DNA from: JAYUJH01 sp043765375
Lineage (GTDB): Bacteria > Pseudomonadota > Alphaproteobacteria > Rickettsiales > UBA998
DNA: 64,000 nucleotides
Reading direction: 5' to 3'
Assembly: GCA_043765375.1 (NCBI GenBank)
Contig: JAYUJH010000033.1
Span: 1 to 64,000 of the forward strand
Shown here: piece by piece, positions 51,800 through 60,955 of the stretch
Layout: each line of letters begins with the position of its first letter
Position numbering within the stretch: the stretch's first letter is position 1
Made by a program: the position numbers and the translations under genes
The notes under the pieces: model-generated
Database searches by the model: none
Told to the model about the DNA's origin: nothing
The model's input: only the letters and a program-made list of their open reading frames with translations

Positions 51800-53688
51800 G
51801 CGTAGACTCCAATTTTGTTGGAGGTTGGGGCGGTTGCTCTGCCTTGTAGCGTCAATTTAGTCACATTATTTTGTGGGATTGCTTGCGCTTGCAAATGCTC
51901 CATCGCCTCCATAATAATATCCGCACTGCTATTTGTCACCAACTCCTCAGGGGGGATTTCACCTGCAATCACTTTTTGCGCAACATAGCCTGCAACCGCA
52001 TCTAACCTGCCCGCATTAACTCCGCCTTGGTTGAATGATGGTTGTGACTCACAAACAAACCCAGCAATCGCCGTTTGCATTGTATTTTCGTCCGTTGCAT
52101 TATTAATCATCGTATATGAATAAACATGTTCAGTTGGAATGGCGGTTGGTGAATCTTTGCTCAGGCGTTGCATCACCCGAGTTTCAGCATTATAATCTGT
52201 CAAGTCATTCGCTGCCATTTTTTCGTTGCGTGCATCAGTTATCAGATACGCAGTGGCGGCAATCTGCCCCGAGGTGATTTCTTGCAATAATGATTGCGGT
52301 GATGTCCCCAATTTATGATAATGTTCCGCCAGCACTTGCGCTTTAATTTCGTTTGATTTGCCAGCGAACTCTGGAACGGCGGTGGTGATGAAATCAGCGA
52401 TTAATGAGGCGGGCAATTCACCTTTGGCTGCATAAACTTGCGTTGCTATCTCATGCAAATCAAGGATTGGACTTTTGGGCATTACCAACCCCATTGCTGC
52501 TTGGGTTGCCATAGCAATACCCATCATCGCACCAAATCCTTGTATACCATTTACGTTTTGGTTACAAGCCATTGTCCATGAGCCCATGTTGCTTGCAAGC
52601 GATGCGACCACAGCTAAGGGTGCTTTGACCAAAATCTGGTCTCTAGCTTCTTTATAAATATTTGAAACGTCGCCATTTGTTAATACATCTTTAGGGATAA
52701 CTCTTGCATCAGGCGCAAGCCCTTTAACATCACGATAAAAATCTTCTAATTTTTTATATTCCTCTATAAATACATTTGCGGTTTTAACATTTTGTGCAAC
52801 CGAGCTAATAATTGCGGTTCCCTGCATTGCGGTGCGGTGAATTGAGGCATTTTGCGCCCAATCTTTAACTTTACCAGAGTTATCACCAAGGACTGCATCA
52901 ACTGCACCGCTTATTTTATTGCCTGCTGCTTGCTCAAAGTTTTCAGCCGTTTTGAATGCGGTTTTTAATATACCAGGTCTAATTTGAGCTGAATTTTCTA
53001 TACTATATTTTTCCACATCAAATAAAGGAGGTTGTATTGTTATATCATTTGGAATAGCAATTTCTTTTCTTGCAACAAATTTATCCAATTGTTGTGATAC
53101 ATGTTTTATTCCAGATGAAACAACACAATGAGCTTCAGATACGTTTGAATCTCTTAAATGGTTGATTGGCGCACCAACGGTTTCACAAATTGCATGTGGA
53201 ACAGATGTTGCTTTTAACGTATTATTTGTTATTCCTTCTCCAAAGTTTTTAACTCCTTTTAATCCGATAGCTCCACCAGCCGCTGCTACTGTGCCACCAA
53301 TTATTCCTCCAACTTTATCAACTGCCCCAATTGCAAAACCAGCTATTACTTCAATCGGAAGCATTTGTGTAATCATATCAATTGGAGTGCCAGTTTTAGG
53401 AATAATTGCCGCCGCTGGAATACCAACCATCAAAGAATTGTTTACTTTATAGGCTGCCCCTTCAATTTGGCTAGTTACTTCAACTGCCCCAGCCGCTAGT
53501 TGCGATATACCTGTAGATGCTGATGGTTGCGCAAATGAGTTTGTTAGATGTTGTCTTAATGCCTCTTCTGTTCCGCGCCCTACTTTAGTTGCAAAGTTTT
53601 TCTCAAGACCTTCCAACATTTCAGGTGCAACAACTGATGCTGCAACTTGCTCTGCGCCTGTAACTGTTATTTTAGGAAGAGTTTGCAA
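51796..53688 (-). CDS. Large uncharacterised glycine-zipper protein B
   Basis: 630 residues without a signal peptide or recognised domain. Starts MQTLPKITVTGAEQV. A Gly/Ala membrane hairpin lies at about 87-148 (MVGIPAAAIIP, then VIAGFAIGAVDKVGGIIGGTVAAAGGAIG), with a second hydrophobic patch near 375-410 (APLAVVASLASNMGSW, GFGAMMGIAMATQAAMGLV). The rest is polar and helical. First gene of the B-A pair; AGGAG lies before the ATG. It is divergent from fliQ across 157 bp, which suggests a shared regulatory region. Confidence 0.65.
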   Translation of the reverse strand: MQTLPKITVTGAEQVAASVVAPEMLEGLEKNFATKVGRGTEEALRQHLTNSFAQPSASTGISQLAAGAVEVTSQIEGAAYKVNNSLMVGIPAAAIIPKTGTPIDMITQMLPIEVIAGFAIGAVDKVGGIIGGTVAAAGGAIGLKGVKNFGEGITNNTLKATSVPHAICETVGAPINHLRDSNVSEAHCVVSSGIKHVSQQLDKFVARKEIAIPNDITIQPPLFDVEKYSIENSAQIRPGILKTAFKTAENFEQAAGNKISGAVDAVLGDNSGKVKDWAQNASIHRTAMQGTAIISSVAQNVKTANVFIEEYKKLEDFYRDVKGLAPDARVIPKDVLTNGDVSNIYKEARDQILVKAPLAVVASLASNMGSWTMACNQNVNGIQGFGAMMGIAMATQAAMGLVMPKSPILDLHEIATQVYAAKGELPASLIADFITTAVPEFAGKSNEIKAQVLAEHYHKLGTSPQSLLQEITSGQIAATAYLITDARNEKMAANDLTDYNAETRVMQRLSKDSPTAIPTEHVYSYTMINNATDENTMQTAIAGFVCESQPSFNQGGVNAGRLDAVAGYVAQKVIAGEIPPEELVTNSSADIIMEAMEHLQAQAIPQNNVTKLTLQGRATAPTSNKIGVYA

Positions 53689-53845
53689 TATAATCTCCTT
53701 ATATATTAAACATTATACCTAATTATTTGACATTATATAAGTGTTTTTGTATGAAGTTTTTATGAAGGAAAATTGCTGACAATTAATGCTATGAGTTTAT
53801 CAATAACTTTACGCATTATTAACTAAAATCAACTAGGAATTATAT

Positions 53846-54148
53846 ATGAATGGTGCGGAAGTTTTAGATATTGGGCGAGATGCGATTTACGTTCTGCTAG
53901 TTGTTTCAGCCCCCGTGATGATGGTATCATTGTTTGTTGGGCTGGTAATTGCATTATTTCAAGCATTAACGCAGATTCAAGAGGCAACCTTAACATTTGT
54001 GCCAAAAATCCTTGCCATATTTCTTACCATGATTATATTTTTACCGTTCATGGGTGAAAAAATTGGCGATTTTTACTTGGAATTAATGGAAAAAATCGCA
54101 ATGTCTGAAGACGAACAGCAACCAGATTTGTTTAATGAAGATGAATAA
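53846..54148 (+). CDS. fliQ: Flagellar export apparatus protein FliQ
   Basis: Part of the FliPQR export gate in the flagellar basal body. Two helices match FliQ (VLLVVSAPVMMVSLFVGLVIALFQALTQIQEATL and VPKILAIFLTMIIFLPF; each quoted motif here is in parts: APVMMVSLFVG, QALTQIQEATLTFVPK). It is 100 residues; the last about 14 are an acidic tail (SEDEQQPDLFNEDE) not found in ordinary FliQ. AGGA lies 8 bp before the ATG. No other flagellar structural gene is next to it. Confidence 0.9.
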   Translation: MNGAEVLDIGRDAIYVLLVVSAPVMMVSLFVGLVIALFQALTQIQEATLTFVPKILAIFLTMIIFLPFMGEKIGDFYLELMEKIAMSEDEQQPDLFNEDE

Positions 54149-54181
54149 AGTTATAATAATATCAAAAACCAAGGAACTGAA

Positions 54182-55120
54182 ATGTTGATATTTGGCAAAG
54201 TGAAAAAGAAACATAAACCGCAAGGCAACCCACCATGGCTAACATGGGGAGTGACATTATTAGTTGGGTATATGTTATATTCGCAATATACTGATAAAAA
54301 TAGTCAATATAATAAGCAAAAACAAGGTGCAGAAACAGTTGAAGTCGCCGTTGATGGTTCTACAGATAGCTCGGTTTCTGCTGCGCAATCAGACGCTTCA
54401 TTGCCAGTTGCACAACCAGTGAAAGATGAAATTGCTCTAACGGCATCACAGAAAAAATTACCTGATAGCGTTAATATAACGGGTGATATTGAAGGGCGAG
54501 GGGAGGGCGCATCTTGTGGACATTTGCTCAATGTTGTTTATGATGAAGTTGCGGTGGATAATGCTGCATTCAAACCAAAAGACGCAGTTACGCTTGAGTT
54601 GCGTGCTGGAGCAAAGCCAAGCGAGATATGGCATAACGCATTTGATGGTATGAAAATTGGTGGAGTGCGCCAAATTACTGTGCCATCAGGTGCGGTTTAT
54701 GATGCGAAAGAACTTGCGGAAAACAACCTCAAAGAAGCCGATTTATTGCAATATAAAGTGGAATTAAAATCCATTTCACCTGTCACTTTGCCAGAACAAA
54801 TCACCATGCAAACGGTTAATATTCAAGCGGGAACTGGCGATGGGTTGGTGTGCAATCAACAAGTTAATTTTGCTTTGATATTATGGGGTGAGGACGGCAG
54901 AAAACTCTATGAAAATGATTCACTCACAACAATTGTGGGCAATGTTGATTATTTTTATGGTCTGGATAAAGCATTAATTGGCATGAAAAACGGTGGCGAG
55001 CGTATGGCGATGATTCCACCATCTTACTCTGTATTAAACGAAAAAGCGTTGGATATTAAAAAAGTCATTAAGCCAAACCAGATGATTGTAGCACAGATAC
55101 GCGTTCAATCAATTAAATGA
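54182..55120 (+). CDS. Membrane-anchored FKBP-like protein
   Basis: 312 residues. A basic cytoplasmic start and one membrane helix (PPWLTWGVTLLVGYMLYSQY), a low-complexity linker, then two beta-rich regions. Each resembles part of the FKBP fold: DAVTLELRAGAKPSEIWHNAFDGMKIGG and the C-terminal LTTIVGNVDYFYGLDKALIGMKNGGER, with GGERMAMIPPSYSV similar to the conserved GgkR.l.IPp..ayG. Active-site aromatic residues are only partly kept, so isomerase activity is uncertain. 33 bp after fliQ. Confidence 0.65.
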   Translation: MLIFGKVKKKHKPQGNPPWLTWGVTLLVGYMLYSQYTDKNSQYNKQKQGAETVEVAVDGSTDSSVSAAQSDASLPVAQPVKDEIALTASQKKLPDSVNITGDIEGRGEGASCGHLLNVVYDEVAVDNAAFKPKDAVTLELRAGAKPSEIWHNAFDGMKIGGVRQITVPSGAVYDAKELAENNLKEADLLQYKVELKSISPVTLPEQITMQTVNIQAGTGDGLVCNQQVNFALILWGEDGRKLYENDSLTTIVGNVDYFYGLDKALIGMKNGGERMAMIPPSYSVLNEKALDIKKVIKPNQMIVAQIRVQSIK

Positions 55121-55142
55121 ATATAAGTATTTGTTGGGGTTT

Positions 55143-55169
55143 TGTCATACCAGCGTAGGCTGGTATCCT
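55143..55169. repeat. Interspersed palindromic element, copy 8
   Basis: GTCATACCAGC-GTAG-GCTGGTATCCTA, perfect 8-bp arms. Lies between the convergent FKBP-like gene and the 225-residue gene. Confidence 0.85.
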
Positions 55170-55231
55170 ATTGACGTATCCACTCAAACATTTTTCACAT
55201 AAACCCTCAAATGGATATGGTAACGCCAAAG

Positions 55232-55909
55232 TTAATTAATCATATCGCTTAAATTATTTTTGAGTTGTGCCTCAATGCTGGATTGCGGTAGACCAATTTG
55301 CGACTTGCGCAAATCACCTAAGTTTTGCGACTTGCGCAAATCACCTAAGCCCTGCGACAAGTTTTGTGGGTTACGCAAATCACTTGAATTATCTATTATA
55401 TACGATGATGATTGATTGCTTTCATTTATTTGCGCTAAAACCGCTTTATTATTTTGTGCAATATCTAACGATATATCACCATTATAAATATTTGCCAAAT
55501 ATTCTTCACCTGAATGAGGAGTTAGGGCTGCAACATTCATAGAACCTGCAGCAAATGGTTGATGTTGCGCATCATCTGCGCCATCACCCAACATGCTCAT
55601 TTGCAAAATTGGTTCACCACTCACCGCTTCAATCAAGCTAACCGCTGCTGAACCAACTGCCCCAACAACTCCACCAAGCAACCCTGCGCCAACTATTTTC
55701 GCTGCTGCGGGGATATTATTGCCACTTTCTGCCCGATAAAAATGTGATATCACTGGTAAATGCTGCAACGGGTTGAACATCTCCAACATATCACCAAATG
55801 TGGTATTTTCACCAGCGGACGCTGCATCACTTTGCTTGCCTTGCGCTGATTTTTTGTCCAAATTATATTCAGAATTAGGCGTTAATGGGTGAATTATCAA
55901 TTCCGTCAT
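55232..55909 (-). CDS. Motility-locus protein with NPLQH motif and glycine zipper
   Basis: 225 residues. FGDMLEMFNPLQHLPVISHFYRAESGNNIPAAAKIVGAGLLGG resembles a conserved alphaproteobacterial family (short motif FNPLQHLPV) often found near flagellar genes; function unknown. A glycine zipper (GAGLLGGVVGAVGSAA) follows at about 74-89. The C-terminal 50 residues contain an in-frame 27-bp tandem duplication (LGDLRKSQN, LGDLRKSQI). No signal peptide. Confidence 0.65.
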   Translation of the reverse strand: MTELIIHPLTPNSEYNLDKKSAQGKQSDAASAGENTTFGDMLEMFNPLQHLPVISHFYRAESGNNIPAAAKIVGAGLLGGVVGAVGSAAVSLIEAVSGEPILQMSMLGDGADDAQHQPFAAGSMNVAALTPHSGEEYLANIYNGDISLDIAQNNKAVLAQINESNQSSSYIIDNSSDLRNPQNLSQGLGDLRKSQNLGDLRKSQIGLPQSSIEAQLKNNLSDMIN

Positions 55910-56080
55910 GTCACAATCTCGCTAGTATTAGTTACATAAATATATTACAATATTATGCAAGTTTTATGCCAAATCTTTAACCTTGTCCCCAGATTTTAAT
56001 ATTTCTTCAGTTCCTAATGTTCATAGCCCCTAATATTCACAGCCTCCAAAGTTCAAATCACCCAAATATCCGCATCATAA

Positions 56081-56515
56081 TCATCTAAATTGCGTATGTT
56101 TGCGCACAAAATTAATATGATTATCATTCGCCCTATACTCCGAATTAGGGCTATTCGCCGAATTAGAGTTATGCACCGAATTAGGGGCGGCTCGCCATAT
56201 GCAATTGCGCTGCAACGCTTGCCTTGCCATCTCTTTCACAAATGATGGTTCAAACCCCGCATAATGACAAACGCTCGCAAAATCTATTGATTTTCCCCGC
56301 AGCCATACCAACGCCTCCTCCTTCGCTTGCAGGCTTTCCTTTTTGGCACTATTGGAAGATGCGTCCATCAATGCTTGCACAATCACCGCCCGCCATACTC
56401 CTTGTTCACAATCGCTATAGTTGTATGGCTCAACTAGCAACGGGTCATATTTATTTTGAGAGCTAACTCCAGTTTTTCTATGGCTCTTAGATGAATTATT
56501 GGCAGCATTATTCAT
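56081..56515 (-). CDS. Uncharacterised protein with a W-L-x-S/G helical motif
   Basis: 144 residues. The core WRAVIVQALMDASSN to ALVWLRGKSIDFASVCHYAGFEPSFV resembles small phage- or chromosome-borne proteins with a helical, HTH-like fold (ALxWL..DFxxVCxxAGxxPxxV); function not established. The C-terminus has NSxNS tandem repeats from 16- to 18-bp units. It lies between the NPLQH protein and the divergent gene at 56678. Confidence 0.55.
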   Translation of the reverse strand: MNNAANNSSKSHRKTGVSSQNKYDPLLVEPYNYSDCEQGVWRAVIVQALMDASSNSAKKESLQAKEEALVWLRGKSIDFASVCHYAGFEPSFVKEMARQALQRNCIWRAAPNSVHNSNSANSPNSEYRANDNHINFVRKHTQFR

Positions 56516-56550
56516 ATTACTAATATCCGTATATGTTGAAATTGTTTCAT

Positions 56551-56588
56551 AAAACTCCGCCTTAGGTTAGTTTAAGGAGGAGTTTTTT
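56551..56588. promoter_or_regulatory. Hairpin in the divergent promoter region
   Basis: AAAACTCCGCCTTA (56551-56564) pairs with TAAGGAGGAGTTTT (56573-56586), 13 of 14 bases, 8-nt loop, with Ts on both sides. It looks like a bidirectional terminator but stands upstream of both flanking genes. It may be an attenuator or an operator for one of them. Confidence 0.55.
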
Positions 56589-56677
56589 ACTCGCCATGAT
56601 TGTATCTAATAGTCACAATGCTGGAAGTGAAAAAACAACTACTTCCCGATAATATTTGAATATGTTGTAAATATACT

Positions 56678-57220
56678 ATGAAGTATGAATTAAATGATTG
56701 TCTCACAACTCTGCATCAACATATTCTTAATGAACAGTTGCAAATCAGAACATTGATTAACCTAATTTCATGCCAAGATGGGCAAGAATTGCCGTGCGAA
56801 TTGCCACAGGAATTATTAACGGGCAAAATTATTGCAGATAATAAAATTGCTAGCGATAGTAATTTTGTAAGTAATTCTATGAACCCTAATAAAATTACTA
56901 TCCCCGATAAAACTATGAATCTTAGTCAGGTGCGGGCGAATTTTGAAAATCGTCAAAAGCGGGCGGATTCACTGCCTGAATTGCCCCCGCAAAATTGGTT
57001 GGTTGCGGGTGAAAAAGAGAGCCGATTTAATATTTTTCTCAAATTAAATCAACAATTACAAAAATGGATTGATTTGGAAATTAGTCTTATTAAAGAAATT
57101 GCTAAAATGCAGGAACTCTCAAACAAAAACTCCCCAGACAACATAAATGTTGATGGGGAGCTTCAGTCGGAGGATTTAATTATCCTGCGTGATTATTATA
57201 ATAATATAGTGAGCGATTAG
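56678..57220 (+). CDS. Uncharacterised helical protein (possibly FlgN-like)
   Basis: 180 residues, mostly charged helix. It begins MKYELNDCLTTLHQHILNEQLQIRTLINLISCQ and has a later coiled-coil-like stretch FLKLNQQLQKWIDLEISLIKEIAKM (motifs cited in part). A central disordered Asn/Ser-rich segment separates them. Size and paired helices recall FlgN-type export chaperones, and fliQ is nearby, but no diagnostic motif is seen. Confidence 0.5.
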   Translation: MKYELNDCLTTLHQHILNEQLQIRTLINLISCQDGQELPCELPQELLTGKIIADNKIASDSNFVSNSMNPNKITIPDKTMNLSQVRANFENRQKRADSLPELPPQNWLVAGEKESRFNIFLKLNQQLQKWIDLEISLIKEIAKMQELSNKNSPDNINVDGELQSEDLIILRDYYNNIVSD

Positions 57221-57302
57221 TTAATGTAGTGAGTTATGGTTAATTTCAGTGATTTATAGGTTGAGTTTTTGGCTTTATTATCCCCATTTTTTTTTATCAC
57301 AA

Positions 57303-58604
57303 TCAACCCCTTGCTGCAGTTAATTCACCAATTTTTTGCTGTCCTGCTAAGATTGCTTGAGTGTGCTTGCCGATATTTTCTTTTTGCTCCGCTTCTTTCT
57401 CACGTTCACCAGCTGTTAGAAAGTGGTGACCAGCAGCAACGATTATTGCGGTTCCAGCCAATAGTGCGGTTAATTTTGCACCAGCAGGCACTTTAGGCAA
57501 AGTTGTGTTAAACTTATCAACAGCTCCAACGGCAAACCCATTCATTTTTTCCTTAAATGCGTCTGTTAATTCTCCTACATGATCGCCACCTAAAAGTTTT
57601 TCGCGTTTATCTGCAATGCCTTGAACAGCAGTTTTTGCAGCATCGGCTAGATCTTTAGCCCCTTCTGGGATTTCTTTTTTCAAAAGTCCAGCCTTTTCTT
57701 CAAACGCTTTCCCAACTGCTTTCTCAAGTTCTTCTGCGCCACTGCCCTTCATGACCGCTTTGGCAACTCCTGCTGCCTTATCTTTCAATCCTTCCACTGC
57801 GGATATTGCAGCGTTTAACCCATCTTTGCTAGCAAGTGGTGCGACATTTGGCGTTATCGCATCAGCAACTGTTTGTCCTAGTTCTATTTTTCCCTTAAAT
57901 GTTTCAGTGACTTTCTTAGCAACATCAAAACTTCCATCGGCTGCAACAACCGATTTTGCCGTTTCAATAACAAACTTCTGTGCTTCGCCGGCTGCGTCAC
58001 CCATTTTATTAACTAATGCAGCTGCTCCTAATCCCAATCCAGTGGATATTAAAACTGGAGCAACCACACTTGAAGTTGGTTTCACTTCACCTACCAATTT
58101 TTGCCTTGCTGCTGCTAATTTCGCTATATTTGCTTTCTCAACATTAATTGCTTCCGTAATCGCCGCTTCTCGCATATTATCAATTCCTGCTGGGCTAGTC
58201 ATTTGCTCCGCCTCACCACGATATTGATTTTGCAATTTTTGGCGACCATCTGCCACTTGTTGCGGGGAAATATTTGCCCCTAAATTATCCCCTAAATTAT
58301 CATTCGCAACTGTTACGCCCTGCTGAGCCTCTGTTGCCTCTCGCACTGCCTCAGATTTTATCCCCGCCCCTTCCAATTTAGGCGTTTCAGCAACAGCCGA
58401 TGGAGCTGAAAATTGCGCTTCTAACATTTTTTTGGCGTCATCATTCATTTCAACGTCACTCATTTTTATAGGAAATGCGTCCATTAATGAAGGTCTTTTC
58501 TCAGCTTGCGCTTCCACCGCCACGTTTTCTGGTTCTTCCATTTTTGCCCCATCTTTAGGCAATCCTGCTTGAGTTGGTTCAGCTATAGCGGTTTGTTCAC
58601 TCAT
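57303..58604 (-). CDS. Large uncharacterised Ala-rich helical protein C
   Basis: 433 residues without a signal peptide. The first about 110 residues are disordered (EPTQAGLPKDG, a DNLGDNLG tandem duplication), followed by helix with a hydrophobic segment at about 177-196 (VVAPVLISTGLGLGAAAL). A long Ala/Lys/Glu amphipathic region comes next, then a hydrophobic helix near 376-394 (LTALLAGTAIIVAAGHH). It resembles proteins A and B in style but shares no obvious motif. No family recognised. Confidence 0.6.
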   Translation of the reverse strand: MSEQTAIAEPTQAGLPKDGAKMEEPENVAVEAQAEKRPSLMDAFPIKMSDVEMNDDAKKMLEAQFSAPSAVAETPKLEGAGIKSEAVREATEAQQGVTVANDNLGDNLGANISPQQVADGRQKLQNQYRGEAEQMTSPAGIDNMREAAITEAINVEKANIAKLAAARQKLVGEVKPTSSVVAPVLISTGLGLGAAALVNKMGDAAGEAQKFVIETAKSVVAADGSFDVAKKVTETFKGKIELGQTVADAITPNVAPLASKDGLNAAISAVEGLKDKAAGVAKAVMKGSGAEELEKAVGKAFEEKAGLLKKEIPEGAKDLADAAKTAVQGIADKREKLLGGDHVGELTDAFKEKMNGFAVGAVDKFNTTLPKVPAGAKLTALLAGTAIIVAAGHHFLTAGEREKEAEQKENIGKHTQAILAGQQKIGELTAARG

Positions 58605-58696
58605 ATCGCAATCCTTAAAAAAATATTTGTTTTAATAAAAATAATATATATAATTATCGTTACAGTTAAATGACAAAAATGAATATTTTGTAAAAA

Positions 58697-60241
58697 TTAT
58701 TCCGCATCAACATCAAATCGTGGAAATATTGCGGTTGGAGCGGGCAATTGCTGCCCCGCCTTAACAGCGAAATCATGGCTGATATGGTGCAAATGCTGCG
58801 CCTCACCAGTTCCACCGAGCTGAATTAACATTTGTTTGGCGGATTCGGGCGTGAATGGTTGCAAATAAATCGCAATCACTCGCAACCCTTCCAGCAACGT
58901 GACAAGCACCTGCTCCATACGGCTAGGGTCAGTTTTTTTGAGAGCCCACGGGGCTTGCACGTCAATATATTCATTCAAATTGCGGGCAATATTAACAATA
59001 ATCTCAATCGCTGCGTGAAACTTCAACTCATATATATTGTTGCGCATGGCTGGCAAAGTTGCATAAATTGCCGTTATAATCTCATCGTCAGGGCTGGCAT
59101 GATTTGGTCTGGCATCAGGCACTTTACCAGCACAATTTTTCTGCACCAACGATAATGTTCGCTGTGCTAAATTACCAATAATATTAGCTAGTTCAGCATT
59201 GATGCGCTGCACCATTTGTAACCGTGAGAAATTACCATCATTACCAAATGGCACTTCCCGCAACATAAAATAACGCATCGCATCAAGCCCATAAGTCTCA
59301 ATTAGCTGCAATGGTTTGATAACATTTCCAAGTGATTTGGAGATTTTCTGCCCCTCATTCGTCCACCAACCATGCGCATAAACACGGGTGGGTAAGGGGA
59401 GTTTGGCACTCATCAAAAATGCTGGCCAATAAACCACGTGGAAGCGCAAAATATCCTTGCCCACCACATGAACCACTTCACCATTTGCCCAAAATTGTTG
59501 AAACTCTGGTGCATTTTCATCAGGAAAACCGATTGCAGTGAGATAATTAGTTAATGCGTCCAACCAAACATACATCACATGTTCAGGTGCATTTGGAACT
59601 TTCACTCCCCAATCAAAAGTGGTGCGGGAGATGGATAAATCATGCAACCCGCCATTCACAAAGTTCAACACTTCGCTTTTGCGGCTCTCAGGTGAAATGA
59701 AATGCGGATTTTGTTCATAAAAATCCAAAAGTGGTTGTTGATATTTGGAGAGTTTGAAGAAATAGCTAGGCTCTTCAACCCATTCAACTGTTGCACCAGT
59801 GGGAGCAAGTCCGTTTATCAATTCATCTGCGCCATAAAAAGCCTCATCACGCACGGAATACCAACCAGCATAACTCCCTAAATATATGTCACCAGAGGCA
59901 AGCAATTTTTGCCATATTTGTTGCGCTGCTTTAATATGTCTTGGCTCAGTGGTGCGAATAAAATCATCATTGCTTAACTGTAACTCGGTTGCTAATTCAC
60001 GAAATGATTCTGATACCATATCAGTGAATTCTTGCGGACGAACGCCTGCAAGTTCAGCGGATTTCTCAACCTTTTGCCCATGTTCATCAGTTCCAGTAAG
60101 AAACTTTACATTTTTATCGTCCAAGCGGGCGAACCTAGCCAGAACGTCACACGCAACTGATGTGTATGCGTGACCAATGTGCGGCTTGTCATTCACATAA
60201 TAAATTGGCGTTGTTATGTATAAATTGTTTGAATCCATCAA
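58697..60241 (-). CDS. metG: Methionyl-tRNA synthetase
   Basis: Charges tRNA-Met. It is 514 residues, the short type without the C-terminal tRNA-binding domain. HIGH-like PHIGHAYT near residue 20 and KMSKS-like KISKS near 300 are present. The zinc knuckle region of the long type is absent. The upstream ATG pair (MMDSNNLY) is at 60241. Confidence 0.95.
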   Translation of the reverse strand: MMDSNNLYITTPIYYVNDKPHIGHAYTSVACDVLARFARLDDKNVKFLTGTDEHGQKVEKSAELAGVRPQEFTDMVSESFRELATELQLSNDDFIRTTEPRHIKAAQQIWQKLLASGDIYLGSYAGWYSVRDEAFYGADELINGLAPTGATVEWVEEPSYFFKLSKYQQPLLDFYEQNPHFISPESRKSEVLNFVNGGLHDLSISRTTFDWGVKVPNAPEHVMYVWLDALTNYLTAIGFPDENAPEFQQFWANGEVVHVVGKDILRFHVVYWPAFLMSAKLPLPTRVYAHGWWTNEGQKISKSLGNVIKPLQLIETYGLDAMRYFMLREVPFGNDGNFSRLQMVQRINAELANIIGNLAQRTLSLVQKNCAGKVPDARPNHASPDDEIITAIYATLPAMRNNIYELKFHAAIEIIVNIARNLNEYIDVQAPWALKKTDPSRMEQVLVTLLEGLRVIAIYLQPFTPESAKQMLIQLGGTGEAQHLHHISHDFAVKAGQQLPAPTAIFPRFDVDAE

Positions 60242-60292
60242 ATATCAAATGCCGCATTTGGGTTATGTTGCATTATCAAACCATATATTACA

Positions 60293-60673
60293 TTAATTAT
60301 CATTGGCGACAGCTGATTTTTTTGACTTATCTTTTTTCACTACATTTATCGTTGATTTTGCATTATACAAATTAGCTATTGTCGCTTTAGATATTTTTAT
60401 TATCACATTATCAGCTATCTCTAAATGCACCAGCCCCTCAACATCATCAATTTTTGATATTTTGCCTATAATTCCTCCTGCCGTCATCACATTATCACCT
60501 TTTTTGACCAAGCCAATCATTTTTTGATGATCTTTGAAACGATTTTGTTGTGGCTTCATTATCAAAAAATAAAACACAAAAAACACCGCAACCAAAGGTA
60601 AAAAGCTCATTAGTGTTGAGTTTTCGCCAGTTGATGCAACGGCGGAGGTTGTAATGGACAGTAAAATGCTCAT
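60293..60673 (-). CDS. yajC: Sec translocase auxiliary subunit YajC
   Basis: Single-span membrane protein associated with SecDF. It is 126 residues: one helix (FLPLVAVFFVFYFLIMKPQQ), then RFKDHQKMIGLVKKGDNVMTAGGIIGKI, the family hallmark, cited in part. secD is not adjacent; the neighbours are rpmG (2 bp) and metG. Confidence 0.93.
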   Translation of the reverse strand: MSILLSITTSAVASTGENSTLMSFLPLVAVFFVFYFLIMKPQQNRFKDHQKMIGLVKKGDNVMTAGGIIGKISKIDDVEGLVHLEIADNVIIKISKATIANLYNAKSTINVVKKDKSKKSAVANDN

Positions 60674-60675
60674 AT

Positions 60676-60843
60676 CTATTTTAACTTCTGCTCTTTGAAC
60701 TCAACATGCTTCCTAATTTTTGGATCGTATTTTTTGAACGCCAATTTTTCAGGTTGCTTGCGGGGATTACGTTTTTTAACGTAGAAAAATCCTGTTCCTG
60801 CTGTGCTTACTAACTTAACTAATATCGTGCTTTTCTTTGCCAT
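60676..60843 (-). CDS. rpmG: 50S ribosomal protein L33
   Basis: 55 residues read on the minus strand from ATG 60843: MAKKSTILVKLVSTAGTGFF, then YVKKRNPRKQPEKLAFKKYD, ending in a KEQKLK tail. This is the cysteine-free L33 type common in proteobacteria. Two base pairs separate it from yajC. Confidence 0.95.
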   Translation of the reverse strand: MAKKSTILVKLVSTAGTGFFYVKKRNPRKQPEKLAFKKYDPKIRKHVEFKEQKLK

Positions 60844-60955
60844 AACCAATTCTTTTTAATCATTACATTTATAATCAATGAAAAATAACATTATTTCAAT
60901 CTAAGTCAAGTTAAATATCATTGCTTTATGCAAAAAAATAACTATTATTTAATTT

